Source of the DNA: Streptomyces sp. NBC_00568
GTDB taxonomy: Bacteria > Actinomycetota > Actinomycetes > Streptomycetales > Streptomycetaceae
Length of the DNA stretch: 64,000 bases
Reading direction: 5' to 3'
NCBI RefSeq assembly: GCF_026341855.1
Contig: NZ_JAPENW010000001.1
Location: 6,687,001 to 6,751,000, forward strand
Shown: positions 1-8,077 of the stretch, in pieces
How positions within the stretch are numbered: position 1 is the stretch's first letter
Layout: each line of letters opens with the position of its first letter
Notes under the pieces: generated by a model
What the model saw: only the letters and a program-made list of their open reading frames with translations
Database searches by the model: none
Told to the model about the DNA's origin: nothing
Made by a program: the position numbers and the translations under genes

Positions 1-657
1 TCTGCCGCCGGTCTTCCTCCCATGTGCGCGGGCGGATGGCGCAGATCCCCTTAAGGGCGCCGTGTCGAGCTGGTCGAACGGGACGGCAGCACAGCGGGAG
101 ACGTCCGGCCAAGCGCCCGGCCGGGGGGTCCTGCTCGACGAGCTTTCCTGCCAGGGTGCCGGAGCTGGGAGAGCCACGGCTGGTGCGACAGCCTCCGGTT
201 CCGGTCCACCGGCCGTCGGCGGCTTTCCCGTCGACGGGGGTGGGACGGCCTCCAGCCCTCTGGGCAGCCCCGGTGGCTCCGCAACGACAGCCCGCGGAGT
301 GTCGTGGTGCAGGCCGCCAGTCGGCAGCGATTCAGTGGCAGTTGGGCGGTGGGGCCCGGGACGCTCTGGTTGCGTGCCTGACGACACACGTCTGACTGGC
401 AGTGCCTGGCCGGATGCGGAGCAAGCCGGGGTCGACGGGGACGAGGTCGGCTGGGGAAAGCGGGCATCCCCGGTCGGGTGACCGTGCCGGCTCTGGGGCT
501 GAGACGGGCCTTCGACCTCCTGGTTCTCGTCGCGCAGGAGGTCGGCGCGTGCGGCATCCAAAGCGTCCAGCACGGCTTGGAAGGAGTCTCTGATCCCTTG
601 CGCGATGTCAGGGTCCGAGCCGGGAGTTCGCTCAGGGTTGGCGTCGTTGCGACCCAC
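1..657 (-). CDS. hypothetical Pro/Ala-rich protein, 3' end outside window
   Basis: The minus-strand frame from a GTG at 657 stays open to the window edge. A good ribosome site (GAGGAGG, 5 nt spacer) precedes the GTG. The first ~50 residues look like a folded, acidic, helical segment (QGIRDSFQAVLDALDAARAD), and the rest is Pro/Ser/Ala-rich low complexity. Third positions are only moderately GC-rich. No family is recognised. A longer ATG-started ORF overlaps in another frame (51-704), but it is Arg/Ser/Pro-rich and lacks a ribosome site, so I prefer this frame. Existence is moderately supported; function is unknown. Confidence 0.4.
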   Translation of the reverse strand, partial: MGRNDANPERTPGSDPDIAQGIRDSFQAVLDALDAARADLLRDENQEVEGPSQPQSRHGHPTGDARFPQPTSSPSTPACSASGQALPVRRVSSGTQPERPGPHRPTATESLPTGGLHHDTPRAVVAEPPGLPRGLEAVPPPSTGKPPTAGGPEPEAVAPAVALPAPAPWQESSSSRTPRPGAWPDVSRCAAVPFDQLDTAPLRGSAPSARAHGRKTGGR

Positions 658-703
658 CGAGTCCTCCTCAACTTGTCTTGTTTCTGACGGCCCATTTCTT
701 TCA

Positions 704-892
704 TCAGCGGCGGTCAGGTACCAGCTGTAGGGTGGTGATCACTGCGAGGGCCTCTGCGCAGGGCGCCCCGGTGGCGGGTTTCCCTCTCTTCTCAGGGAGG
801 CAATACGTAGGCCGCGCGGCTTTGTCTTCATCGTGCGGCCGGTATGTAACCCACGCCTCATCCAGAGCCCGGGCGGTGGTACAGCCGCACAT
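704..892 (-). CDS. possible small hypothetical protein
   Basis: A 62-codon ORF lies directly upstream of, and on the same strand as, the 1-657 frame, ending 46 nt before that GTG. The predicted product begins MCGCTTARALDEAWVTYR and is mixed in composition rather than Arg/Pro shadow-like. No clear ribosome site precedes the ATG and third-position GC is only about 70%. No family is recognised. It could be a non-coding open frame. Confidence 0.22.
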   Translation of the reverse strand: MCGCTTARALDEAWVTYRPHDEDKAARPTYCLPEKRGKPATGAPCAEALAVITTLQLVPDRR

Positions 893-1536
893 CTCGTTCT
901 GCAGAGCCCCGAATTCGCCGAACCGTGGATCCGATCACCGCGTCCGCGCATGTGACACGCCGTGCTGGAACTGCACGACCCTTGGATCGGCTGGGTGGCA
1001 GTACCTCGGGGCTGCCCTTCGAACTGTCCCTGATCGTCACCGGCACAACGTCAAGGAGGCCGCTGTCATGCGACGCCTGGCCGAGCGCTACGGGTGCGGG
1101 CTTCGGGGTGCCCATGGTTGGGTGGCTAGGGGGATCGGCGCTGGCTGGTCCCCGATGGCCGCCTCACAGCGGCCGGCGAGGCTTTTCTCTCCCGCGGTCT
1201 GGCAGGGGAGGTCGAGCCGTGGGAAGTGAGCAGCACTCGGCCCGGATCGAGCCGCAACCGTTCGGCTCGTACGCGGAAGCTGCCGCGCCGTCCCGATCAT
1301 CAACGTCCCTTCCAGCAGAGTTACCTACCCCACTCTTCAGCCTGTGGGTGAGTACTCATTCGATGCGCCCCGTTGAACCCAGTAACCGGTGACCCACCCG
1401 CAGACCGGTAAGTGAGGTTCGTACATGTCAAAGATCGGTCCGAAACAAACCCAGCGGCGTCTCCCCACCGCTGACTGCTGCCCGGATTGGGTGCACCTTT
1501 GCTCCCGTCAACTCAAGGACTGAGAACGGTCGCTTC
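893..1536. other. gene-poor stretch, no convincing coding region
   Basis: Several overlapping open frames exist on both strands, but none has a ribosome site, a recognisable family, or a clearly better codon pattern than the others. The stretch looks like decayed or spacer DNA ahead of the SCO2400-like gene. Confidence 0.5.
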
Positions 1537-2238
1537 ATGGACTACTGCATCCCGTGCAGCCGCACGCTCAACGGCACCGTTACCTGCCCAGAGTGTGGGG
1601 CATACGACCCCGGCATGGCACAGCCGAGCGATCGGAGAGACGGTGCTCCGGCCGTCGAGGCCGCGATGCCGGAGGTCCGCTCGAGTAGGGGACCGAGCTC
1701 CTCCGGGTCGCCCCTTCCCGGGTCAACGACTGCCTCGCAAGACCTGCCGGCTGACCGGTACGACCGTCCGGCGCGGCTGAAGAAGTATGCCGCCCGGTCT
1801 CTTGCCGCAGCCGCCTTCACCCTCCTCGGAGGCCTGGCCAGCGCATCGGTGTTTCCCCAGTCGACGGCCCCACGAGCAGCCTCGATCCCGGAACAGCCGT
1901 CCCCCGAAGAGCCCGGGGTCCGCGTTCCCGATACACAGGCTTCACCGGAGCGTGTGACCACGCACCCGGCCCGAAAGGGCGTCCGGGACCGAAACGGGGA
2001 CGGGATCCGGCGTCCTCTGCCAACGGCGTCTCGCAGCACGTCACCGGTCTCTCGGCCTCCCGCCACCACCAGTGCGCCGCCACCAGTGAAGGCGAAGCCG
2101 ACCCCCCGAGCCTCCAGCGGCCGCCGCCCCAGCTCGCCCTCGCAGAGGGCAACCCCTTCCGCGAGGCCCTCCGCCAGTCCTTCGGCGAGTCCTTCCGTCA
2201 GTCCATCCGTCAGCATCAGCGCCTCTCCTACCAGTTAG
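1537..2238 (+). CDS. SCO2400-like zinc-ribbon single-pass membrane protein
   Basis: The 233-residue protein starts with a four-cysteine zinc ribbon: C4, C7, C17 and C20 in MDYCIPCSRTLNG...CPECGAY. This is the hallmark of the SCO2400 family found widely in Streptomyces. A basic linker and one hydrophobic segment follow (about residues 95-115, around SLAAAAFTLLGGLASASVF). The C-terminal ~110 residues are Pro/Ser/Thr-rich and end in short PSASPSVS-type repeats. The layout suggests a cytoplasmic zinc ribbon and an extracellular disordered tail. Family function is unknown. It is monocistronic, with decayed DNA on both sides. The final Ser/Pro repeats may vary in length between strains. Confidence 0.7.
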   Translation: MDYCIPCSRTLNGTVTCPECGAYDPGMAQPSDRRDGAPAVEAAMPEVRSSRGPSSSGSPLPGSTTASQDLPADRYDRPARLKKYAARSLAAAAFTLLGGLASASVFPQSTAPRAASIPEQPSPEEPGVRVPDTQASPERVTTHPARKGVRDRNGDGIRRPLPTASRSTSPVSRPPATTSAPPPVKAKPTPRASSGRRPSSPSQRATPSARPSASPSASPSVSPSVSISASPTS

Positions 2239-2604
2239 TGGCTCGCCGAGCAGCAAAGGGGAAGCCGGTGGCTGAAACGCCGGCAGGGCTCCCGACCCCA
2301 GAAACCTCCACCTGATCTGCGCACGGCATCCGCCTGATCGGCAGCGGGCTTGCCGGCGCCAACAGAGGCCACAACCACGCACCCTTCTGCCGTCAACAAC
2401 GTGCGGCACGTGGACTGCGGCCAGGAGTGGGAGCCGTTCATGTCTGTCCGTCGTCCCTCTGATCCGCATCCCACGCACTGGACACCGACGAGTAGCCGGC
2501 ACGATTCGGTGCTGGGAACGTGCGATCGCCCACAGTTATGTTGTGCACAATCAAATTGCGTACTAGCGTCTGTGCGCAGTGCACCACGAGAGGGAGGCGG
2601 CGCA
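2239..2604. other. intergenic leader of the catalase-like gene
   Basis: No gene is seen here. The 3' part holds an AT-rich palindromic element described separately at 2541-2563. The reading frame of the downstream gene is open back to 2350, but the ribosome site and family similarity place its start at 2605. Confidence 0.5.
2541..2563. promoter_or_regulatory. OhrR/MarR-like operator candidate
   Basis: A perfect 10-bp palindrome TTGTGCACAA (2541-2550) sits inside a larger imperfect inverted repeat. GTGCACAAT (2543-2551) and ATTGCGTAC (2555-2563) match at 7 of 9 positions across a 3-nt spacer. The element is AT-rich compared with its surroundings and lies 42-64 bp before the catalase-like start codon. 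It resembles peroxide-sensing MarR/OhrR operators, but no such regulator is adjacent. Confidence 0.4.
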
Positions 2605-3717
2605 ATGAATCCTGTCCGTTACGAGGACTACCGACCCACCGAACGCCCTTCCTACCAGGAGGAGTTGGAAGCAGTTGTCGCCCAGGTCGCGCGTCGTACT
2701 CGCGCCTCGGTCGAGCGCGAGACCGTCGGCCGCGCTGTCCGAACGGCCCACGGCAAGACCTACGGCCTCCTCAAGGCCACGGTCACGGTTGGTGACAATC
2801 CTGGCTTCTACCGGCAGGGAATCTTCGCGCGGCCGACCGCGTACGACGCGGTCGTCCGCTACTCGAACGGCTTGGGCCACGACCGCCCCGACCACCAGCT
2901 GGGCGCGGCTTGCGGAATGGGCATCAAGCTGTTCGGAGTTGCCGGCCCCTCGCTGCTGGACGACGAACGAGACAGCGGCACCTTCGACCTCAACCTGATC
3001 AACAACGATGTCTTCTTCGCGAACACGGCCTACGACTACATGGTGATCGAGGATTTGTTCGCCGAATTGCCCGAGGCCCTCGTGGACCCAGCCCGCCGCA
3101 AGACCTGGATGGCGGAGTTCCTGACCCGCCGGCTGACGCTCACCGATCCCGACAGCTGGCTGTGGGACGAACTGCTCGCCATGCTGTCGTTCACCGGCGT
3201 CCCGCGCAGGAACCTGCTGTCGTACAGCTACAACAGCATGGGTGCCTTCCGGTACGGCGACCACATCGCCAAGATCCGTACCGTGCCGACCGCCGCGTCC
3301 CTGGCCTCCATCACGCAGCAGATCGTGGACGTGCGCGCGGACAATGAGGCATTCCGCCGCACCCTGGTGGCCGAGGCCGCGGAGCGAGACCACTCCTTCG
3401 AGCTCCAGGTCCAGCTCAACACCGATCTGACCCGTATGCCGGTGGACAACACGTCCGTCAAGTGGCCCGAGGAACTGTCCCCCTGGGTGACGGTCGCCCG
3501 GGTGGATCTCCCGCGCCAGGCTATCGGCGGGTACGACAACCTGGCGGCCGCCGACGCCACGTCGATCACGCCGTGGCGTTCACGCGAGGACCACCGGCCC
3601 ATCGGCGAGATTCAGCGGGTGCGGCAGGAGGTGTACCGGCGCTCGTCCATCGAACGGCACCGCGTCAACGGGCAAGAGCGGCGCGAACCGACCGGCAGCG
3701 CTGAGCTGCTGGGCTGA
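2605..3717 (+). CDS. catalase-family heme protein (catalase/allene-oxide-synthase-like)
   Basis: This is a 370-residue cytoplasmic protein of the short catalase-like family, related to bacterial catalase-fold peroxidases and allene oxide synthases. Visible features are a probable distal heme His in RTAHGKTYG (H49), the YSNG stretch after the substrate-channel region, FDLNLINNDVFF, and near the C-terminus the R-x3-Y heme-ligand motif RQEVY (R340, Y344). It is shorter than true catalases (~480 or more) and lacks their tetramerising extensions, so peroxidase or fatty-acid-hydroperoxide chemistry is as likely as catalase activity. The start at 2605 follows an AGGGAGG ribosome site; upstream in-frame codons are non-coding. 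It is transcribed alone downstream of a palindromic operator. Family assignment is firm; substrate is not known. Confidence 0.75.
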   Translation: MNPVRYEDYRPTERPSYQEELEAVVAQVARRTRASVERETVGRAVRTAHGKTYGLLKATVTVGDNPGFYRQGIFARPTAYDAVVRYSNGLGHDRPDHQLGAACGMGIKLFGVAGPSLLDDERDSGTFDLNLINNDVFFANTAYDYMVIEDLFAELPEALVDPARRKTWMAEFLTRRLTLTDPDSWLWDELLAMLSFTGVPRRNLLSYSYNSMGAFRYGDHIAKIRTVPTAASLASITQQIVDVRADNEAFRRTLVAEAAERDHSFELQVQLNTDLTRMPVDNTSVKWPEELSPWVTVARVDLPRQAIGGYDNLAAADATSITPWRSREDHRPIGEIQRVRQEVYRRSSIERHRVNGQERREPTGSAELLG

Positions 3718-3999
3718 GCTGCCTCGGTCGCCCGCCGCCACGCAGGTCAAGTGGGCCCGGCACCGCCGTCCGCCGGCCCGCTGGGCACCCAGGGGCGCGC
3801 GGCGGCCAGGTGGTGGCTGGCGGATTGGATGGCCAGCAGGTGTGTGGTGCCCCGTAGGCCGGCGCCGACTCCCGCGGCTCGGATCGGTTGAACCCGTGCA
3901 CGAACCGCTGGTGGCCGGCATCCAGTTCACTCGCCCACAACCTGACGTCAGCAAGGTCCCCATCCACAACCACGCACGTCATCTGCAAGCACCTGCGAC
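3718..3999. other. intergenic, no gene seen
   Basis: Open frames here are Arg/Pro-rich and unsupported. The 3' end runs into the pseudogene remnants that begin near 4000. Confidence 0.4.
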
Positions 4000-4442
4000 G
4001 TCAAAACCCTGGGCGTCGACTTCGCAGGGCCGCCTGCCTTTGACCGGATCGGGCTCGGCCGGTCGAGTCTGACCCAACTGGTACGGGACCAGGAGGGCCG
4101 CGGGTGGGTGCTGCGGTGCCCACCGCTGGGTCGCCTGTCGGCGTCGGCGCACGACGTGGCCCGCGAGGCGCGGATTCTGACCGCGCTGGAGTGCGCTGCC
4201 GTCTCAACCCCGTGGATGCTCGGGCCGACCGACGGTCTGTGGGCGAGCAGGTCGTTGGCGCCACCTGCCTGTACGCCGTGTACGACCCGGACTCCCGGCG
4301 CCGCTCCGTGGGCCGCGTCGGCCACCCGCCGCCGGTGGTGACCGCTCCGGATGCACGGGTGGCTCCGTCGACCTGCCCGCCGGCCCACCGCTCAGCCTGG
4401 GCGGGCTGCCGTTCGAGGCCGGGGAGGTCGACGAACTGTGAC
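4000..4442 (+). pseudogene. chimeric remnant: APH-type kinase N-terminus joined to SpoIIE-phosphatase fragment
   Basis: Part one (about 4010-4235) encodes the start of an APH/ChoK-type phosphotransferase: the recognisable stretch GLGRSSLTQLVRDQEGRGW (4051-4107), then the P-loop-side strands and AREARILTALE (around 4162-4194). It stops before the catalytic loop. At about 4236 the sequence switches to a PP2C/SpoIIE fragment beginning VGEQVVGATCLYAVYD. This part is nearly identical at DNA level to 19498-19690 of the intact sensor phosphatase in this window. A +1 frameshift near 4360 and a stop at 4440-4442 end it. Both parts are non-functional. The junction looks like an illegitimate recombination scar. 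Confidence 0.7.
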
Positions 4443-4540
4443 CTCCAGTGGCCTCCAGATCCCCTTCCTCTCTGCCCCGAGCTCCCCTCCGCCGCCCCCG
4501 ACCAGCACGGTCGAGCTCCGGTGCTGGGTGCGCGCTGACT

Positions 4541-4864
4541 TCAAGGCCACCCATGAGGTAAAACCGTCCGGCTCCCCTGCTGACTTGGTGCTGACCACGC
4601 TCCCGTGAACTCGGGCATCTGAGGATGATCGGCCCACAGCCACTGCGCAGTACGCGTGCGGCAGGTCTCCGCCGCCGAGGAACTGGCCATGCCGCTTGCG
4701 CAGTGGTCCCCGTATTCACCCCCGATCTGCCGTTTCCGGACCAGCCCCGTCCGCGGGAAGCCGTGCAGCAGCACCGGGCGGCCTCCGGGCAGACCCGCCA
4801 CGATCGCGTCGAACACGCCCGCACCCCAGGAGAGGCTCGGGCGGGTCACGCCCCACCTCTTCAT
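4541..4864 (-). pseudogene. alpha/beta-hydrolase N-terminal fragment
   Basis: The 107-codon frame begins like actinobacterial alpha/beta hydrolases: VFDAIVAGLPGGRPVLLHGF carries the oxyanion strand and HGFP turn. After residue ~50 the sequence no longer follows the family: there is no GYSxG nucleophile elbow and no catalytic Asp/His. It is therefore a truncated remnant, unless a frameshifted continuation exists that I could not recognise. No ribosome site precedes the ATG, and the start codon overlaps the TetR-type operator at 4863-4880. An intact copy would have been divergently transcribed from the thiolase operon. Confidence 0.55.
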
Positions 4865-4880
4865 ACCGACTGGTCGGTAG
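4863..4880. promoter_or_regulatory. TetR-type operator, copy 1
   Basis: ATACCGACTGGTCGGTAG contains a perfect 7-2-7 inverted repeat (TACCGAC-TG-GTCGGTA). Closely related 18-mers occur at 22602-22619 and 22750-22767. This copy lies between the hydrolase remnant and the thiolase promoter. Confidence 0.65.
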
Positions 4881-4920
4881 CTTTCAGATGAGGAGGGTGG
4901 CTGTCAAGACCTGCCCGCCG

Positions 4921-4949
4921 TTGAACATGACGCCGAATTCAACTATAAC
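4921..4949 (+). promoter_or_regulatory. sigma70-type promoter of thiolase unit with embedded operator
   Basis: A -35 box TTGAAC (4921-4926), a 17-bp spacer and a -10 box TATAAC (4944-4949) form a near-consensus HrdB promoter. The spacer carries the right arm of an inverted repeat, TTGAA-n12-TTCAA. The same arrangement with the same spacer bases at most positions occurs at 8078-8106. Transcription should start near 4956, giving a leader of ~195 nt. Confidence 0.7.
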
Positions 4950-5020
4950 GATCGGAAGGCCGACTCCCTGTCGCTGCCGCGGCCATGACTCACGTCGAAG
5001 GCCGCTCGAGGAGACGGTCG

Positions 5021-5143
5021 ATGAGCCATCTCCGCACGACAGTTGGCGTTCGGCGCCCCCTGTCGGCAATCGAGCCCGGCGCACGGCGCTCGGAATCCCG
5101 GCCCCGAAGCTCCCGGACGAACCGGACCAACAGGAAACAGTGA
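5021..5143 (+). CDS. candidate 40-aa Arg-rich leader peptide
   Basis: This short ORF lies in the thiolase mRNA leader. It has a strong ribosome site (GAGGAG at 5008-5013, 7 nt before the ATG) and its stop is 6 nt before the thiolase ATG, a spacing typical of translational coupling. The product starts MSHLRTTVGVRRPLSAIE and has ten Arg residues, ending in a basic tail (NRTNRKQ). It has no membrane segment or known family. It could be a regulatory uORF, a genuine small protein, or chance. The good Shine-Dalgarno and exact abutment favour translation. Confidence 0.4.
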   Translation: MSHLRTTVGVRRPLSAIEPGARRSESRPRSSRTNRTNRKQ

Positions 5144-5149
5144 GGCGAC

Positions 5150-6349
5150 ATGAGGGAAGCAGTCATCGTTTCGACGGCACGGACGCCGATCGGAAAGGCT
5201 TACCGCGGCGCGTTCAACGACACCCAGGCGCAGGAGCTTGCCGCTCATGCCCTTTCGCACGCGGTGCAACGCGCTGGGCTCGAGGGAGGTGAGGTCGAGG
5301 ATGTGATCTTCGGCTGCGCCGTGCAGCAGGGGGCCTCGGGTTTCAATGTCGCGCGTCAGGCTGCTCTCCGTGCCGGACTTCCGGACGTCGTGTCGGGGAT
5401 GACGATCGACCGGCAGTGCTCGTCGGGCCTGATGGCCGTGGCGACGGCCGCCAAGCAGATTGTCACGGACGGCATGCAGGTCGCAGTCGGCGGCGGTGTC
5501 GAGTCGATCTCCCTGGTGCAGAACGACCACATGAACACCCACCGCATGGCGGATCCCTGGCTGGTCGAGCACAAGCCGAGCATCTACATGCCGATGTTGC
5601 AGACGGCGGAGATCGTCGCCGAACGCTACGGCGTGAGCCGGGAACGTCAGGACGAGTTCGCGCTGGTGTCGCAGCAGCGCACCGCGGCGGCGCAGGAGGC
5701 CGGCCGGTTCGACCGGGAGATCGTCGCGCTCACCAGCACCAAGAAGGTTCTCGACAAGCAGTCCGGGGAGGTGCGGGACGAGGAGTTCACCCTGGTCCGG
5801 GACGAGGGCAACCGCGCGTCAACGACGCTCGAAGGCCTGGCCGGGTTGGCCCCGGTGCTGCCCGACGGTCGGGTGAGCGCGCGTTCCAGCGTGACGGCGG
5901 GCAACTCCTCGCAGTTGTCGGACGGGGCTTCGGCGTCGGTGCTGATGGAGTCGAGGGAGGCCGAACGCCGCGGACTGGAACCGCTCGGTGTCTACCGGGG
6001 TATGACCGTTGCCGGATGCGGGCCGGACGAGATGGGCATCGGACCGGTGTTCGCCATTCCGAAACTGCTGAAGCAGCACAACCTCACCATCGACGACATC
6101 GGTCTGTGGGAACTCAATGAGGCGTTCGCCTCCCAGGCGCTGTACTGCCGGGACGAACTGCACATCGATCCGGAGCGGTTCAACGTCGATGGCGGCGCCA
6201 TCTCGGTCGGTCACCCGTACGGAATGACCGGTGCCCGGCTGGTGGGGCATGCCCTCATCGAGGGGAAGCGCAGGGGTGTTCGGTATGTGGTGATCTCGAT
6301 GTGTGTCGGCGGCGGAATGGGCGCGGCCGGACTGTTCGAGGTCGTCTGA
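5150..6349 (+). CDS. acetyl-CoA C-acyltransferase (thiolase)
   Basis: The 399-residue thiolase II-type enzyme would cleave 3-ketoacyl-CoA with CoA, or condense acyl-CoAs, in the cytoplasm. The active-site set is complete: nucleophile C90 in RQCSSG, the NEAFASQ loop, H355 in GHPYG and the base C385 in CVGGGMG. Length is normal for FadA/PhaA-like thiolases. Start at 5150 follows a GTGAGG ribosome site that overlaps the stop of a leader ORF. Next on the strand is an HAD hydrolase 70 nt downstream, and the acyl-CoA dehydrogenase at 8180 shares its promoter architecture. The context indicates the thiolytic step of fatty-acyl or side-chain beta-oxidation. The degradative direction is inferred. Confidence 0.88.
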   Translation: MREAVIVSTARTPIGKAYRGAFNDTQAQELAAHALSHAVQRAGLEGGEVEDVIFGCAVQQGASGFNVARQAALRAGLPDVVSGMTIDRQCSSGLMAVATAAKQIVTDGMQVAVGGGVESISLVQNDHMNTHRMADPWLVEHKPSIYMPMLQTAEIVAERYGVSRERQDEFALVSQQRTAAAQEAGRFDREIVALTSTKKVLDKQSGEVRDEEFTLVRDEGNRASTTLEGLAGLAPVLPDGRVSARSSVTAGNSSQLSDGASASVLMESREAERRGLEPLGVYRGMTVAGCGPDEMGIGPVFAIPKLLKQHNLTIDDIGLWELNEAFASQALYCRDELHIDPERFNVDGGAISVGHPYGMTGARLVGHALIEGKRRGVRYVVISMCVGGGMGAAGLFEVV

Positions 6350-6419
6350 GGTCCCCGTCCCTGCTGGAGAACTGGCTGCCGTCGGATTGCGCGGCAGCAG
6401 GCCGATCGTGAGGAGAGAC

Positions 6420-7067
6420 GTGGATACCGTGTCGAAGTCGGCGGCAAAACCCCGAACCGCGGTCCTGGTGGACTTCGGTGGGGTCATCACCTCCAGTGTG
6501 CTGCGGGCATTCACCGCCTTCGGCGCCTCGCTGGGCGGCGACCCGCGCCTGCCGCTCGACCTCCTCGCCCAGGACCAGCGATCACGCACCCTCCTGGCCG
6601 ATCATGAGTGCGGCCGTCTCGACGCCGGGGGCTTCGAGCGGGGATTCGCCGAACGCCTCCGCGTCCACGGCGCAGACGTACCGGCCGAGGGGCTCACGGC
6701 CCGGATGCAGGCGGGCATGTCGATCGACCAGGACATGCTCGCGCTGCTCGGTGATCTTCGAGCCGCCGGCCGTCCCGTTGCGCTCGTGTCCAATTCGTTC
6801 GGTACCGGAACCTACGACGGCGTCGACCTCTCCGCCGTTGCCGACGCGGTCGTGATCTCCGCGGAGGTCGGGATACGCAAGCCCTCCCGGCGGATCTACG
6901 CGATCGCCTGTGAACGGCTGGGCATCGACCCCGAAGAGGCGGTCATGATCGACGATCTGCAGCAGAATCTCGACGGAGCGGCGCGGATCGGAATCGGGGG
7001 CGTACTGCACACCAGCGCCGCCGACACGCGCCGCCAACTCGCCGAACGCTTCGGGATCACCGCCTGA
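6420..7067 (+). CDS. HAD-family hydrolase (ACAD10-N-terminus-like)
   Basis: The 215-residue HAD-like protein has motif I VDFGGVIT (nucleophile Asp; the second Asp is replaced by Gly as in this subfamily), motif II LVSNS, motif III Lys in GIRKPSRRIY and motif IV MIDDLQQN. Length and sequence resemble the HAD domain fused to acyl-CoA dehydrogenases and APH kinases in ACAD10-type proteins, and the stand-alone versions common in actinobacteria. The GTG at 6420 is preceded by AGGAGA at 5 nt; earlier in-frame starts run into the thiolase gene. It is co-directional with thiolase and probably in the same transcript. The substrate is unknown. Motif I suggests phosphatase or dehalogenase activity may be reduced or altered. 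Confidence 0.78.
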   Translation: MDTVSKSAAKPRTAVLVDFGGVITSSVLRAFTAFGASLGGDPRLPLDLLAQDQRSRTLLADHECGRLDAGGFERGFAERLRVHGADVPAEGLTARMQAGMSIDQDMLALLGDLRAAGRPVALVSNSFGTGTYDGVDLSAVADAVVISAEVGIRKPSRRIYAIACERLGIDPEEAVMIDDLQQNLDGAARIGIGGVLHTSAADTRRQLAERFGITA

Positions 7068-7256
7068 TCGCTGATTCGGCGGGGGTGAGACCCGCACGGC
7101 CGTCTGCTCGCATCTCGGCAGGCGCCGCCCACGATCAGCGATGTCGATCCTGTGTGCCGCCATGCGCCGTCACTGTCGACAGCATGGTGCTGCGCGGCGC
7201 CAGGGATCAGGCTCACGTTTGTGACTATGGCGTCGGATTCAAGTACCGTTTCCCGA

Positions 7257-7949
7257 ATGGACACCACCGCGCCCGAGGAGATCGACGGCGAGTACGCACC
7301 CCCCATGGCGCCCCTCTCGAACCTTCGCGAGCCGCCGACGACGAAGCGCGGAGCGCGGACACGGGCCGCATTGGTGAAGGCCGCGCGGAAGGTGTTCGAA
7401 CGGGACGGCTACCTCGACACTCGCCTGACCGACATCACCAAAGAAGCTCAATGTGCGGCGGGATCCTTTTACACCTACTTCGCCAACAAGGAGGAGGTGC
7501 TCGCCGCCGTCCTCCTGGAGGCGCAGGAGGACATGATGCACCCCGGCATGGGCCGGGTGCAGGGTACCGACGATCCCTATGCGGTACTCGAGGCGAGCAA
7601 CCGCGCGTATCTCGAGGCGTACAAGCGGAACGCGAAGCTGATGGCCCTTCTTGAGCAGGTCGCACAAGTGGAGCCGGAGTTCCGCGAGTTCCGAAGCCGG
7701 CGCGCTGACGCGTTCATCCGCCGCAATGCCCGCGGCATCGCCGACCTGCAGGCGCGGGATGTCGCAGACCGCGGGGTCGATCCGATGATGGCCTCCCGTG
7801 CCCTGTCGGGCATGGTCAGCGTCCTGGCCTACAACGCCTTCGTGGTCGGCGAACGGCAAGCAGAAGGTGCGCCGGTGGACTTCGAGGAGCTCGTGTCCAC
7901 GGTCACCCGTCTCTGGGCGAACGCCCTGCGGTTCCCCGGCCACCGCTGA
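7257..7949 (+). CDS. TetR-family regulator, likely of the acyl-CoA block
   Basis: The 230-residue protein has a TetR helix-turn-helix at about residues 33-80 (RAALVKAARKVFERDGY, then AGSFYTYFANKEEVL) and an all-helical ligand domain behind it. It lies between the thiolase/HAD and dehydrogenase/SDR units, and both of those have promoters with the same inverted repeat, so it is the obvious repressor. Its own upstream region (7231-7247) carries a partial match to the right half of that element, allowing autoregulation. In-frame starts exist at 7227 and 7257. Neither has a good ribosome site, and 7257 leaves the half-site untranslated. The effector is probably an acyl-CoA (inference). Confidence 0.8.
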   Translation: MDTTAPEEIDGEYAPPMAPLSNLREPPTTKRGARTRAALVKAARKVFERDGYLDTRLTDITKEAQCAAGSFYTYFANKEEVLAAVLLEAQEDMMHPGMGRVQGTDDPYAVLEASNRAYLEAYKRNAKLMALLEQVAQVEPEFREFRSRRADAFIRRNARGIADLQARDVADRGVDPMMASRALSGMVSVLAYNAFVVGERQAEGAPVDFEELVSTVTRLWANALRFPGHR

Positions 7950-8077
7950 CCTCGGCAGCCTCGACCGCCTGGCCCACCGCACCCGGTACTGCCGGGTGCT
8001 TCTCATTTCTCGGCTCCCTTTGTGGTCCCCTCCGCGGGAGGTGGGCGGTCTTCTGCGCGCGTCACCGCGCTCCGCTG

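Noticed and set aside
51..704. 217-codon minus-strand ORF
   Set aside because: Arg/Pro/Ser-rich shadow composition and no ribosome site; the overlapping GTG frame at 657 has a proper GAGGAGG site and a more protein-like N-terminus.
2350..2604. N-terminal extension of the catalase-like gene
   Set aside because: Covers the palindromic operator, has no family similarity, and the AGGGAGG site lies just before ATG 2605.
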